Both the position numbers and the translations under genes were made by a program. Below the pieces are notes generated by a model. The model saw only the letters and a program-made list of their open reading frames with translations, did no database searches and was not told where the DNA came from. 64,000 bases of DNA. It comes from JABGPL01 sp964387885 (GTDB lineage Bacteria; Electryoneota; AABM5-125-24; Hatepunaeales; Hatepunaeaceae). The DNA lies in NCBI GenBank assembly GCA_964387885.1, contig CAYLYZ010000014.1, positions 1-64,000 of the forward strand, given 5' to 3'. Shown piece after piece: positions 51,728 to 60,183 of the stretch. Numbering within the stretch: the first letter of the stretch is position 1; every line of letters begins with the position of its first letter.

Positions 51728-54646
51728 ATGAGGAACATTCATTTAATCGTTTTATTACTGTTATTATGCCTTTTAAGCGGTGGATTGTTTGCACAGACTT
51801 TTGTTGAAGGCAGCGTTAGTGGCGTATGGGAAAGACCAGGCAGCCCCTATATTGCAACAGAGGCAATATCAGTTGATGATGGTGATACTCTAATAATCGA
51901 AGCTGGTGTGGAAGTTCTATTCAGAGTACAATTTCCTTTTTATATTCGCGGCTATATACAGGCAGTCGGTGCTGAAGGCGATTCAATCTATTTCAGACCC
52001 GAATCTGAAGAGGAAGATGCTGTATGGGGTGGGATGAGGTTGATCGAAGCGGACAGCCTTACTCATATATCCTATTGTGTGTTTCTGAACGGTCGTGCAC
52101 TGCAGGATGGTGAACAGTTTATCCCGGAGGCCACAGGTGGGAATCTCTTTATAACTGGGAACAATATCGTCGTTGAAAGATCACGCTTTTCCGGAGGATA
52201 TGCTCGCAGTACAGGAGGTGGAATCGGTATCTGGACTGGTGCACCAACAATAAGTGAATGCCTGATCTCCGGAAACGGATCGATTTATGGTGGTGGTATT
52301 GGAATTTATGCCCAGAGTGATCCTGTGATCGAAAACTGCCTGATCGAAGCGAATATGGTTCAGCGTAACCGGAATCCCGGTGGTGGTGGGATGTTTATCT
52401 GTCTTCAGTCAAATCCAACTATCTCGAACTGTGATTTCATTGGCAATGTCTCTAACGGTGAGAACCGGTGGGATTATAATATAACGGGTGGTGGTGGATT
52501 ATATATAGGTTTTGAATCTAATCCCGATTTTGACAACTGCAGATTTGTAGGTAACATATCAATGGGAGCTTCCGGTGATGGTGGAGCTATGGCAATTCGA
52601 GCTGCTTCCAGCCCTCATTTCATAAGCTGTATTTTCGATCAAAATGAATCGAGGGATTCGGGGGGTGGACTGTACATTCGTGATCAGGGAACGAATCCCC
52701 TGTTCGAGTATTGCATTTTCAGCAGGAATACTATAACCGATGGGGATATGGACGGTGGTGGAGTCTACATCCGGGCTGGTTCTGGTTGTGAAATCAGGTA
52801 CAGCCAATTCGTAAATAATGTCTCAGACTGGGGGGGTGCCCTCGGTGTAAAAGAGCCTCCCGCCTGCAATATTCACCACAATTTGTTCATAAACAATGGA
52901 TGTCGACTTGGAGGTTCAGCAATATCAACAGATGATGATCTTGGACCAGAAAATCCATTGATAATTCACAGTTGCACATTTGTAAATCAGCGTTATACCG
53001 GCTTGAATCCTGTACCACTAACCGCTCGCCCTCGAGGTAATTCCCGAGTAGTGATTTCAAGCTCTATCATCTGGGACCCAAATCCTCATTTTCCGGATGA
53101 CAACGTCTTCGTTAATTATTCACAAATCCGGGACGGGTATGATGGAGAGGGAAACAGCGATCTTGATCCCCTCTTCTTTGAACTCGACTCGACAATGTAC
53201 AGCCTGAGCGGTAACTCACCGTGTATCGATACAGGACATCCCGATCTCCCCCCCGATCCTGATGGCAGCCCCGCTGACCGCGGGTGGCTCCATTTCCCGG
53301 GAAATGCATTTGATGGCATGCAGGTTGATTCATTAGCCATCGAAATTGAATACATGGGCTCAGATACACTACGCCTGTCATATATCAATAATACTGAAGT
53401 CCCAATATACATAACCCCTCTTGACAGAGCCGGTGAGGGTGATCCTTTAGCTTACATCAATGTTTCAGCTTATACAGGCGACTCGGATATTAATGGCATA
53501 GCAGCAACAAAAGATGGTTGTTTCCTATCCGGAGGCAACAATGGACAGGAAGGAAACAATATTTACTATTTCGAGGATTTTAACTTCTCAAACCAGTTCG
53601 AACAACCAGGTGATCCTAACGGTGTCGGCTTCTTAGACCTGACATCCGATGGTGAAGAAGTGATATTCGGCGCTGAGTCTAATCGGGCTTATGAATTCAC
53701 AACCGATGGAGAACCGGGAGATCCTTACGATATCAGGTATAATGAAGATCCTCCGATTGAATATGTGAAAGCAATGACCGCAATCTTCGAGGAAAATGGC
53801 GCGAATTGTGATTTTTATTTAACCGGTGACGAAGGCTTTATTGTATGCGCTGACGGTGATATGTGGGAACGCGACAGGATGGAAATTGGTGAGCGGATTT
53901 TCAGTATGGCTGCCAAGAAAAACAGCGATGCTATTTATATTATCACACAATCGGAAGAAGGAGAATACCTGCTCTCGATACTTCAACTCGATGACGGTTC
54001 AATATTCCCACTATACAACATCAATACTTTAGACGGATTCTCACTGTCAAGTATTGATATCACTCACAATATGATAAATGGGAAAGCCCATTTACTTGGG
54101 ATTCTGCAGGGAGATAACGATGGCTCAGACATGATCTTCTTCGAGGAATTGTATACTTCGTGGTTGGTCGTGAGACCGGAAGTTAAACGGGTGCTCCCCG
54201 GAGAAGAAGTGTTTTGGGATATTGTATTTGTCGGCAGTGAAGTTGAACCGGGTGATTACATGTCCAGTATTGCCATATCCATTAATGGCGGAGGTGTCAG
54301 GAACACCATCCCGACATATATGACCGTATTACCAGAACCGGAAGACACAAATGCAGTTTCACCAAACCATCCGGAATTACCTAAGAATCTGGTACTGAGC
54401 AACATATTCCCCAATCCATTTAATGACCGGGCTCGATTCACTTATTCAATTAATGAACCGGGCTGGATGAATATCTCATTGATTGATCAGCGTGGACGTC
54501 TTGTGAGATTATTGGAGGATGGACACAAAACAACTGGTGATTATCAGGGATGGATTAACGCAAATTCAATCCCATCGGGAGAATATTTCCTTAGATTAGC
54601 GTTAAATAAGAAGAAGGTAACGAGAACGGTAATTATTCTGAAGTAG
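51728..54646 (+). CDS. Secreted beta-helix protein with T9SS sorting domain
   Basis: GAGAGGAAG lies just before the ATG at 51728, which opens the signal peptide MRNIHLIVLLLLLCLLSGGL. Residues 35-480 are parallel beta-helix coils with POMP-like GGGIGIW, GGGGMFI, GGGLYI and GGGVYI turns, ending in the SPCIDTGHPDLPPDPDGS block also seen in the cargo at 16108. Residues 530-860 form a beta-rich part with ENGANCDFYLTGDEGFIVCA, perhaps a propeller. The sorting domain (FPNPFNDRARFTYS ... RTVIILK) spans about 892-972. It lies 37 bp after recO and six bases before an FGE-like lipoprotein gene, with which it is probably co-transcribed. Confidence 0.85.
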   Translation: MRNIHLIVLLLLLCLLSGGLFAQTFVEGSVSGVWERPGSPYIATEAISVDDGDTLIIEAGVEVLFRVQFPFYIRGYIQAVGAEGDSIYFRPESEEEDAVWGGMRLIEADSLTHISYCVFLNGRALQDGEQFIPEATGGNLFITGNNIVVERSRFSGGYARSTGGGIGIWTGAPTISECLISGNGSIYGGGIGIYAQSDPVIENCLIEANMVQRNRNPGGGGMFICLQSNPTISNCDFIGNVSNGENRWDYNITGGGGLYIGFESNPDFDNCRFVGNISMGASGDGGAMAIRAASSPHFISCIFDQNESRDSGGGLYIRDQGTNPLFEYCIFSRNTITDGDMDGGGVYIRAGSGCEIRYSQFVNNVSDWGGALGVKEPPACNIHHNLFINNGCRLGGSAISTDDDLGPENPLIIHSCTFVNQRYTGLNPVPLTARPRGNSRVVISSSIIWDPNPHFPDDNVFVNYSQIRDGYDGEGNSDLDPLFFELDSTMYSLSGNSPCIDTGHPDLPPDPDGSPADRGWLHFPGNAFDGMQVDSLAIEIEYMGSDTLRLSYINNTEVPIYITPLDRAGEGDPLAYINVSAYTGDSDINGIAATKDGCFLSGGNNGQEGNNIYYFEDFNFSNQFEQPGDPNGVGFLDLTSDGEEVIFGAESNRAYEFTTDGEPGDPYDIRYNEDPPIEYVKAMTAIFEENGANCDFYLTGDEGFIVCADGDMWERDRMEIGERIFSMAAKKNSDAIYIITQSEEGEYLLSILQLDDGSIFPLYNINTLDGFSLSSIDITHNMINGKAHLLGILQGDNDGSDMIFFEELYTSWLVVRPEVKRVLPGEEVFWDIVFVGSEVEPGDYMSSIAISINGGGVRNTIPTYMTVLPEPEDTNAVSPNHPELPKNLVLSNIFPNPFNDRARFTYSINEPGWMNISLIDQRGRLVRLLEDGHKTTGDYQGWINANSIPSGEYFLRLALNKKKVTRTVIILK

Positions 54647-54652
54647 AGAAAC

Positions 54653-55513
54653 ATGAAAAGAATTTTGATACTGTTGATAAGTTTGATCTTTGTGACATCG
54701 CTCAGCATCGTGTTTACAGGCTGCGGAGCAAGCTCGGGACCCACCGGAGCAGTTATTACAGATCCAGTTCCGGAAATCGGGGAAATGGTTCTTGTACCGA
54801 GTGGTGATTTCCGAATGGGGAGCCAGCCTTTCACATTCGATGCAGATGAAAATCCGCTGCATACGGTAATGCTTGACGCTTATTATATAAATATTTACGA
54901 AGTAACTAACGCAGAATACGCTTCTTTCCTGAATGATTCAGTCACCGGAGGTGTTCACCATTACTGGTATGAGATGGAGATTACGCAAACAGCTGATGGA
55001 TTTAAAGCAACACCCGGACTGGAAAAGTACCCGGTAAGATATGTTAATCACGAAAATGCAACAGCTTATGCTGACTGGCTTGGTGGTAGTTTACCTACAG
55101 AAGCCCAATGGGAAAAAGCTGCCCGTGGTCCGGGAAACGAAAGACACTTCCCCTGGGGCAACCACATATATTCCGGTCAGGCAAATTATGACAATCCCGA
55201 TGGATTAGTCGAAGTCGGGATCGCTACGGGAAGGTCGTATTATGGTTGTTTCGACATGGCAGGCAATGTCTGGGAATGGACAGCAGACTGGTATCAAGCC
55301 AATTATTACCAGTATTCACCACGAGATAATCCTCCCGGACCTTTAACAGGTGAAATAAAAAGCGTACGCGGTGGTGGATATATGAACTACAATGTAGAAC
55401 AACTCAGGTGCGCGGAACGCCAGGCGGTTCTCCCAGAGAAACGATACCCTGACCTTGGATTTAGATGTGTGATCGATTCCGCCGATTATGTTCTTGAATT
55501 TAATGAAAGGTAA
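54653..55513 (+). CDS. Lipoprotein with formylglycine-generating-enzyme (SUMF1-type) domain
   Basis: A signal peptide ends in a lipobox-like FTGC (Cys23-24 region of MKRILILLISLIFVTSLSIV), so the protein is probably lipid-anchored. The rest is a C-type-lectin-like FGE-sulfatase domain: MVLVPSGDFRMGS, YYINIYEVTNAEYASFLND, AYADWLGGSLPTEAQWEKAA, FPWGN, CFDMAGNVWEWTADWY, and SVRGGGYMNY ... LGFRCV. True FGEs modify a cysteine in sulfatases, but many exported members are only binding or structural proteins, and no sulfatase is in the window. The six-base gap to the cargo gene upstream and a shared terminator indicate an operon. Confidence 0.85.
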   Translation: MKRILILLISLIFVTSLSIVFTGCGASSGPTGAVITDPVPEIGEMVLVPSGDFRMGSQPFTFDADENPLHTVMLDAYYINIYEVTNAEYASFLNDSVTGGVHHYWYEMEITQTADGFKATPGLEKYPVRYVNHENATAYADWLGGSLPTEAQWEKAARGPGNERHFPWGNHIYSGQANYDNPDGLVEVGIATGRSYYGCFDMAGNVWEWTADWYQANYYQYSPRDNPPGPLTGEIKSVRGGGYMNYNVEQLRCAERQAVLPEKRYPDLGFRCVIDSADYVLEFNER

Positions 55514-55540
55514 GTATACTGATCAGTGACAGTTTTCTGG

Positions 55541-55566
55541 AAAAGGCACAATCTTCTGTGCCTTTT
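55541..55566 (+). terminator. Rho-independent terminator
   Basis: A perfect 10-bp stem aaaaggcaca/tgtgcctttt (55541-55550 with 55557-55566) with a six-base loop is followed by a pyrimidine tract. It ends the cargo-lipoprotein operon and lies 22 bases before the next ATG. Confidence 0.85.
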
Positions 55567-55587
55567 CTTCTCAAATGATTGTGAATT

Positions 55588-56091
55588 ATGCATTCCATTG
55601 CTGAAATAACTTTAGAATCGGGAGTACCTGAATTTATCGCCCATCGCGATCTCAAGAATCTTGCGAAACGGTTACGAATGCTCGGATTCGACTGTCAGTA
55701 CGATGGTGGTATGTCAACGTCAGGGATCATTGCCGATGCAATTGAAAACAAAAGGTTGTTATTGACAAATAAACCGCTTCTTCCAACAGCTCGACTAAAA
55801 ACTCACCGATTCTCGTCAGAAGATACAGTTGTTCAACTGCGGGAATTAAATCAGTTGTACAACCTTTCAGAACGGGCAATTCCGTTTTCCCGCTGTATAG
55901 ACTGCAATATGCCGTTTATACAGATAGAACAAGATGATACGGAAAAGAAAATCCCAGCTTCGATAAGAAAACGGAGATTGGAAGTCGTTAAATGTCCTGA
56001 ATGCAGTAACCGATTCTGGCATGGCAGTCACGTTGAAAGGATGATTAAGTTGATTAAGGAATCCGGAATCATTATTGAAAATACAGGATAG
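55588..56091 (+). CDS. Mut7-C-type PIN-like protein with zinc ribbon (active site degraded)
   Basis: The fold is that of the Mut7-C (DUF82) family: an N-terminal PIN-like part (DLKNLAKRLRMLGFDCQYDG ... ENKRLLLTNKPLL) and a C-terminal zinc ribbon (CIDCNMPF ... CPECSNRFWHGSH). Family nucleases carry acidic residues in a 'D.ELL' helix and in LLTRD. Here these positions read STSGII and LLTNK, so metal-dependent nuclease activity is doubtful, while the four zinc cysteines are intact. It lies between a terminator and dnaG. Role unknown, possibly RNA binding. Confidence 0.7.
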   Translation: MHSIAEITLESGVPEFIAHRDLKNLAKRLRMLGFDCQYDGGMSTSGIIADAIENKRLLLTNKPLLPTARLKTHRFSSEDTVVQLRELNQLYNLSERAIPFSRCIDCNMPFIQIEQDDTEKKIPASIRKRRLEVVKCPECSNRFWHGSHVERMIKLIKESGIIIENTG

Positions 56092-56095
56092 GTAG

Positions 56096-56115
56096 AACAA
56101 GCATTCCTGCTTGTT
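56096..56115. repeat. Small palindromic repeat
   Basis: aacaagca (56096-56103) pairs with tgcttgtt (56108-56115) around a ttcc loop. It starts four bases after a stop codon and runs into a T-rich tract, so it may also serve as a terminator. Confidence 0.5.
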
Positions 56116-56145
56116 TTCGACCTTTGTGCGAAAAATACTAAAAAC

Positions 56146-56214
56146 TGGAGTAGCGAAGCCATTCTTCGCGCAGTTCAGCTGCATAAAAGCTCGAAGCATG
56201 GCTTCGCTACTCCA
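56146..56214. repeat. 69-bp inverted-repeat element with 17-bp perfect arms
   Basis: tggagtagcgaagccat (56146-56162) is the exact reverse complement of 56198-56214. The loop adds a shorter nested pairing (cttcg/cgaag). It is non-coding, lies 43 bp upstream of dnaG, and has the form of a REP or MITE-like interspersed element. Confidence 0.65.
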
Positions 56215-56257
56215 ATAATGATGGTAATTAAGATAGAAATAATTAACTACAACAAAT

Positions 56258-58099
56258 ATGCCCGGTAGTTTCGACAACGTTTTCATCGACCGGGTACGTG
56301 ATTCGGTTAACATTGCCGATATTATTGGCGATTACGTCACTCTGAAACGCAGCAGCGGGGGCAGTTCACTTGGTCTCTGCCCCTTCCACAAGGAGAAAAC
56401 TCCCTCATTCAGAGTTCACTCTGACAGAGGTTTTTACAAGTGTTTCGGCTGTGGCAGAGGCGGGAATGTATTTACATTCCTGATGGAAGTTGAAGGGCTT
56501 TCCTTTGTGGAGGCTTTGAAAAATATTGCAGAACGATCAGGTATTGAGCTTCCCAAACAACAATTCAGCCCCGAAGCACAAAAATCGCGCACAGATCGAG
56601 ACAAAACCCTCGATTCTCTACTGCGAGCTTCCAACCTGTATCAAAAACAGCTACTCGGTAATAACCCTAACAAAAGCGGCAAACCAACCGGTATCTCCCC
56701 CGATGCGGGAAAAGCGTACAAGTACCTGATTGATCGAGGTATAGATCATGATATGATTGTCAGGTACAAACTCGGTTGGTCGGAACGGGGCTGGGACGGA
56801 CTGGTCTCGAATTTGAAACGCAGTGGTGTCGATGGTCATACTCTCGTACAAGCCGGACTCGCGCATCAGAAAAAAACCGGAACAGGATTTGTCGACAAAT
56901 TCCGTGCGCGGGTAATGTTCCCGATCCTGAACCTGTCCGGAAAACCAGTCGCTTTTGGCAGCAGGCGTATTGATGGCATCACCCCCGACGATGATGATGC
57001 GAAATACATCAATAGCCCGGAAACATCAGTTTACCACAAAGGCGAAAACCTCTACGGATTATTCACATCCAGAGAACACATCCGTAAGGAGGGATTTGCC
57101 TATCTAGTTGAAGGATACACCGACCTACTCGCATTAGTCAGAGCCGGAATCCAAAACGTAGTCGCCTCTCTTGGAACAGCGCTGACCGAGTCGCAGGCGC
57201 GACTGGTCGGCAGATTTGCCAAACGTGTCGTCATCCTTTATGACTCCGATTCGGCTGGAGTGAGTGCTGCAATCAGAGCCTCAGATATTTTCACATTAGC
57301 CGGACTTGAAGCCGAAGTCGTTAAACTACCAGAAGGAGAAGATCCTGACTCAATCCTGCAGGCAAATGATGCCGAACATTTACAGAACATTCTTGCCGAA
57401 AAACTGTCTTTTGTTGAGTTCAGAATCCGTTCCGAGGGTTTCGAGCAATCTCAGGGTCAAATGGACAGGATCAAATCTGCGCGAGGATTACTTGGCACGA
57501 TAAAGTCAATCACTGACCCATTAAGGCGAGATGTGTTACTTCAGGAACTTTCAATTCAGATCGGAATCCGCAGGGAATCACTTGAGCAGGCAATGTCGGA
57601 ATTAAGAGTCCGCAGACCTGCCGAAACAAATGGTGAGAAGCTCAACCTTAAGTTCTCCGGTGACGCAATACCTGAACGCGACTTCCTCCATGCTTTACTC
57701 ACACACCCGGTTACCGCCATGGACTGCGTCGGAAAACTTTCTCCTGAGCAGATAACAGACCCATTTTTGAAAGAACTGTTCCTACTCTTCGAGCAAGCAT
57801 ATCTGCGCGACGAAGTCCTTGATGTAAAAACATTGCCTGAGAATTTCATTAGTCCTGCACAACGTGCCTTCGTAGCCTCAGCCGTCATGGACAGCGAAGA
57901 ATCAACCCCCGAACGCGCTACCGAAGAAGCCGAGCAATCCATCCGCGCCATCCAGCGCCGCGACCTTATCAAACGCACCAAAGAGCTTGAAATGCTATTG
58001 CATGATGCTGACAGGGATAAGACTGATATTCAGGATTTGGGAAGAGAGCTAATTGAACTGAAAGAGAAATTAAGGGAACTTTCTGAGTTTGAAAAGTAG
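56258..58099 (+). CDS. dnaG: DNA primase DnaG
   Basis: Primase synthesises RNA primers at the fork. The 613 residues contain the CHC2 zinc ribbon (Cys41, His44, Cys62, Cys65 in CPFHKEKTPSF ... YKCFGCGRGG), and the catalytic core from about 130 with KAYKYLIDRGI and MFPILNLSGKPVAFGSR. The Toprim part follows, with LVEGYTDLLAL and VILYDSDSAGV. A C-terminal helical region (about 450-613) would contact the DnaB helicase. No rpoD gene follows, unlike the common dnaG-rpoD pairing. Confidence 0.94.
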   Translation: MPGSFDNVFIDRVRDSVNIADIIGDYVTLKRSSGGSSLGLCPFHKEKTPSFRVHSDRGFYKCFGCGRGGNVFTFLMEVEGLSFVEALKNIAERSGIELPKQQFSPEAQKSRTDRDKTLDSLLRASNLYQKQLLGNNPNKSGKPTGISPDAGKAYKYLIDRGIDHDMIVRYKLGWSERGWDGLVSNLKRSGVDGHTLVQAGLAHQKKTGTGFVDKFRARVMFPILNLSGKPVAFGSRRIDGITPDDDDAKYINSPETSVYHKGENLYGLFTSREHIRKEGFAYLVEGYTDLLALVRAGIQNVVASLGTALTESQARLVGRFAKRVVILYDSDSAGVSAAIRASDIFTLAGLEAEVVKLPEGEDPDSILQANDAEHLQNILAEKLSFVEFRIRSEGFEQSQGQMDRIKSARGLLGTIKSITDPLRRDVLLQELSIQIGIRRESLEQAMSELRVRRPAETNGEKLNLKFSGDAIPERDFLHALLTHPVTAMDCVGKLSPEQITDPFLKELFLLFEQAYLRDEVLDVKTLPENFISPAQRAFVASAVMDSEESTPERATEEAEQSIRAIQRRDLIKRTKELEMLLHDADRDKTDIQDLGRELIELKEKLRELSEFEK

Positions 58100-58110
58100 C
58101 TCTACCCAAT

Positions 58111-58134
58111 TGTAGGGGCACGTCGCACGTGCCC
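58111..58134. repeat. 'GTAGGGGCACG' palindrome
   Basis: gggcacgt (58116-58123) and acgtgccc (58127-58134) form a perfect 8-bp hairpin with a three-base loop, preceded by tgtag. Related copies are at 59402, 59635 and 60063. Confidence 0.65.
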
Positions 58135-58160
58135 TAGCCACCTATAAATACTTCAGTTGT

Positions 58161-58227
58161 GTAGATCGGATTCTTAATCCGACAATAAACACCATTGAGA
58201 GATCGTCGGAATAAGATTCCGACCTAC
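58161..58227. repeat. Inverted-repeat element of the 'GTAGGTCGGATT' family
   Basis: The arms 58161-58183 and 58205-58227 are imperfect inverted repeats, and each arm is itself a small hairpin (tcggatt/aatccga and gtcggaat/attccgac). A second, more degraded copy of the whole element lies at 60833-60897. Confidence 0.65.
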
Positions 58228-58253
58228 GTAACTGGATTTTTCAAAGATTTCTA

Positions 58254-59405
58254 ATGAGATTTAACACTCGAATACTCATTTTTGCTGCATTCTTTTCGAT
58301 GCCAGTTGCATCGTTAGCTGGTATTGATGGAAAAATACCTGACCAGGCAACGGACTCAGACATTACACTCCTCATAGCATACATCTTACTCGCACTTGTA
58401 GTATCATTTTTGTGCTCGATCGCGGAAGCAGTTCTTCTAAGCGTGACTCCCTCCTATATAGAAGGATTGAAAGAGAAGAAACCGAAATTGTCCCGTCGAT
58501 TGAAGAAGTTGAAACAGGAAAACGTCGATCAGTCTCTCGCAGCAATACTCACTCTGAACACAATCGCGCACACTATCGGAGCTATTGGTGCAGGGGCTAA
58601 GGCAACAGCAGTCTTCGGCAGTGTCTGGTTTGGTCTGTTTTCGGCTGTTATGACACTGCTCATACTTTTTCTGTCCGAAATCATCCCGAAAACCTTGGGC
58701 GCATTACACTGGGTAGTACTTACCAGACCGGTAGCTTTCTTCGTTCAAGCATTAATTTACCTGCTGTTCCCCCTCGTCTGGATATCAGAACAACTCACCC
58801 GAATATTCTCACGAGGACAGGATATTCACGTCTTCAGCCGCGACGAGCTGATAGCCATGACACGCATCGGAGAAGAGACAGGAGACCTCCGCGGCGACGA
58901 ATCCCACATTATCCGCAACCTCTTTGATTTCAGCGTACAAAAAACCACAGACATAATGACCCCCCGCACGGTAATCACAGCCCTACCCGAATCGCTAACC
59001 GTCCTGGAGGCTGCCGAACAAGCAGTGAATATTCAGTTTTCGCGACTGCCAGTATATGAAGGCGATCTTGACAATATAACAGGATTTATCCTGAAAGAAG
59101 ACATTTTGCTGAAGAAGCTCAAGGGTGAGGAATCCATCCCGCTCACATCAATACGTCGAGTTATACATATAGTACCGGAATCAATCCCGCTGCCAGATCT
59201 CTTCAGAGACCTGTTAACACTACGAAAACATATCGCATTAGTAATAGATGAGCACGGCGGTACAAGCGGACTGGTAACCCTTGAAGACCTGGTGGAAACA
59301 ATGGTTGGTCAGGAAATTATGGACGAGACAGATACAGTAACTGATATGCAGGAACTGGCACGTAAGAAGTGGAAGTATCGTGGTAGAGATAAAACAGCAC
59401 TGTAG
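58254..59405 (+). CDS. CNNM/CBS-domain membrane protein (HlyC/CorC family)
   Basis: A leader or first membrane segment is followed by the CNNM (DUF21) domain, with about three membrane helices from residue 40 to 180 (SIAEAVLLSVTPSYIEGL, LTLNTIAHTIGAIGAGAKA, LSEIIPKTLGALHW). A CBS pair follows at about 215-345 (IMTPRTVITALPESL, FSRLPVYEGDLDNITGFILK, HIALVIDEHGGTSGLVTLED). Members are implicated in magnesium or other cation export. The C-terminal CorC_HlyC domain is absent. The TAG stop (59403-59405) lies inside a GTAGGGGCACG repeat, so the last residues may have been set by insertion of the repeat. Confidence 0.85.
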   Translation: MRFNTRILIFAAFFSMPVASLAGIDGKIPDQATDSDITLLIAYILLALVVSFLCSIAEAVLLSVTPSYIEGLKEKKPKLSRRLKKLKQENVDQSLAAILTLNTIAHTIGAIGAGAKATAVFGSVWFGLFSAVMTLLILFLSEIIPKTLGALHWVVLTRPVAFFVQALIYLLFPLVWISEQLTRIFSRGQDIHVFSRDELIAMTRIGEETGDLRGDESHIIRNLFDFSVQKTTDIMTPRTVITALPESLTVLEAAEQAVNIQFSRLPVYEGDLDNITGFILKEDILLKKLKGEESIPLTSIRRVIHIVPESIPLPDLFRDLLTLRKHIALVIDEHGGTSGLVTLEDLVETMVGQEIMDETDTVTDMQELARKKWKYRGRDKTAL

Positions 59406-59425
59406 GGGCACGTGGCGACGTACCC
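59402..59425. repeat. 'GTAGGGGCACG' repeat supplying a stop codon
   Basis: gtaggggcacgtggcgacgtaccc resembles the repeat at 58114 in order and length, with a degraded right arm. Its TAG is the stop codon of the CNNM/CBS gene. Confidence 0.6.
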
Positions 59426-59465
59426 TTGTCACCTACTGAACTTGCAGTTCATACAGTGTTCGTGG

Positions 59466-59550
59466 CCCGGACAGCCCTTGATTGCTTGCAGAGTTCAAAG
59501 CACATTGTATTTATTTAATCTGCAACATTCCAAAATTCAAGCTGTCCGGG
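59466..59550. repeat. Nested inverted repeats (possible structured RNA or mobile repeat)
   Basis: Outer arms cccggacagc/gctgtccggg (59466-59475 and 59541-59550) are perfect over 10 bp, and inner arms ttgcaga/tctgcaa (59486-59492 and 59519-59525) are perfect over 7 bp. No reading frame is present. Confidence 0.45.
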
Positions 59551-59555
59551 TTCGA

Positions 59556-59659
59556 GTGGTGTCAGGTGCCCTCACCTGACACTTAAATCGTTGTTTTTAG
59601 TCCCGTAGGGGCGAATAATCATTCGCCCATCGTACCGGCACATCGCCACGTACCCTTTC
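59556..59659. repeat. Composite palindromic repeat, copy A
   Basis: Three units in a row: hairpin tgtcaggtg-ccct-cacctgaca, a linker, hairpin gggcgaat-aatc-attcgccc behind gtag, then a degraded gggcacg-type hairpin. The same composite recurs at 59983-60084 on the far side of the cupin gene. Confidence 0.75.
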
Positions 59660-59690
59660 CACAAACAGGATAAATTCCGGAGAACTCCAA

Positions 59691-59966
59691 ATGCAAAAAA
59701 TCAAAATAACCCACAACCCCAGCGAGACCGAATTAAAAGAAATGGGAGTATTCACCTGGTCAATCTGGACAAAGGAAATATCAAATTTCCCCTGGCATTA
59801 CGATTCCACAGAAACTTGCTATTTATTAGAAGGCGAAGTAATCGTCACCCCCGAAGGCCAGGAACCTGTAACAATCGCAAAAGGCGACCTCGTAACCTTC
59901 CCCAGCGGAATGTCCTGCACCTGGGACGTAAAACAACCCGTCAGAAAACACTACAGGTTCGATTGA
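59691..59966 (+). CDS. Small cupin-domain protein
   Basis: The 91-residue protein is a single cupin barrel of the DUF861/Cupin_3 type: FTWSIWTKEISNFPWHYDST, ETCYLLEGEVIVTPEGQEPV, IAKGDLVTFPSGMSCTW. Metal-ligand positions are partly kept (His36, Glu41 region). Relatives include ureidoglycine aminohydrolase-like and general sugar or amine-binding cupins, so no reaction can be named. GGAG (59680 region) precedes the ATG. The gene is bracketed by two direct copies of a 100-bp composite repeat, 427 bp apart. Confidence 0.8.
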   Translation: MQKIKITHNPSETELKEMGVFTWSIWTKEISNFPWHYDSTETCYLLEGEVIVTPEGQEPVTIAKGDLVTFPSGMSCTWDVKQPVRKHYRFD

Positions 59967-59982
59967 CATCTGTTGTTATTGG

Positions 59983-60084
59983 GTGGTGTCAGGTGCCCTC
60001 ACCTGACACTTAAATCGTTGTTTTCAGTGCCGTAGGGGTGAATAATCATTCGCCCAATTGTCCGGGCACGTCGCCTCGTGCCCT
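59983..60084. repeat. Composite palindromic repeat, copy B
   Basis: This is a direct repeat of 59556-59659. The first 43 bases differ at only one position, and the third hairpin (gggcacg/cgtgccc) is better preserved here. It follows the cupin stop by 16 bases. Confidence 0.75.
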
Positions 60085-60183
60085 TGTTCCAGGCAGAAAA
60101 AGTTCGGCATAGGGTACCGACCAACACAAATACAAACATCTGTATTTTAGTAAATCGACATTCCAATCAAACGAGAGAAGCAG

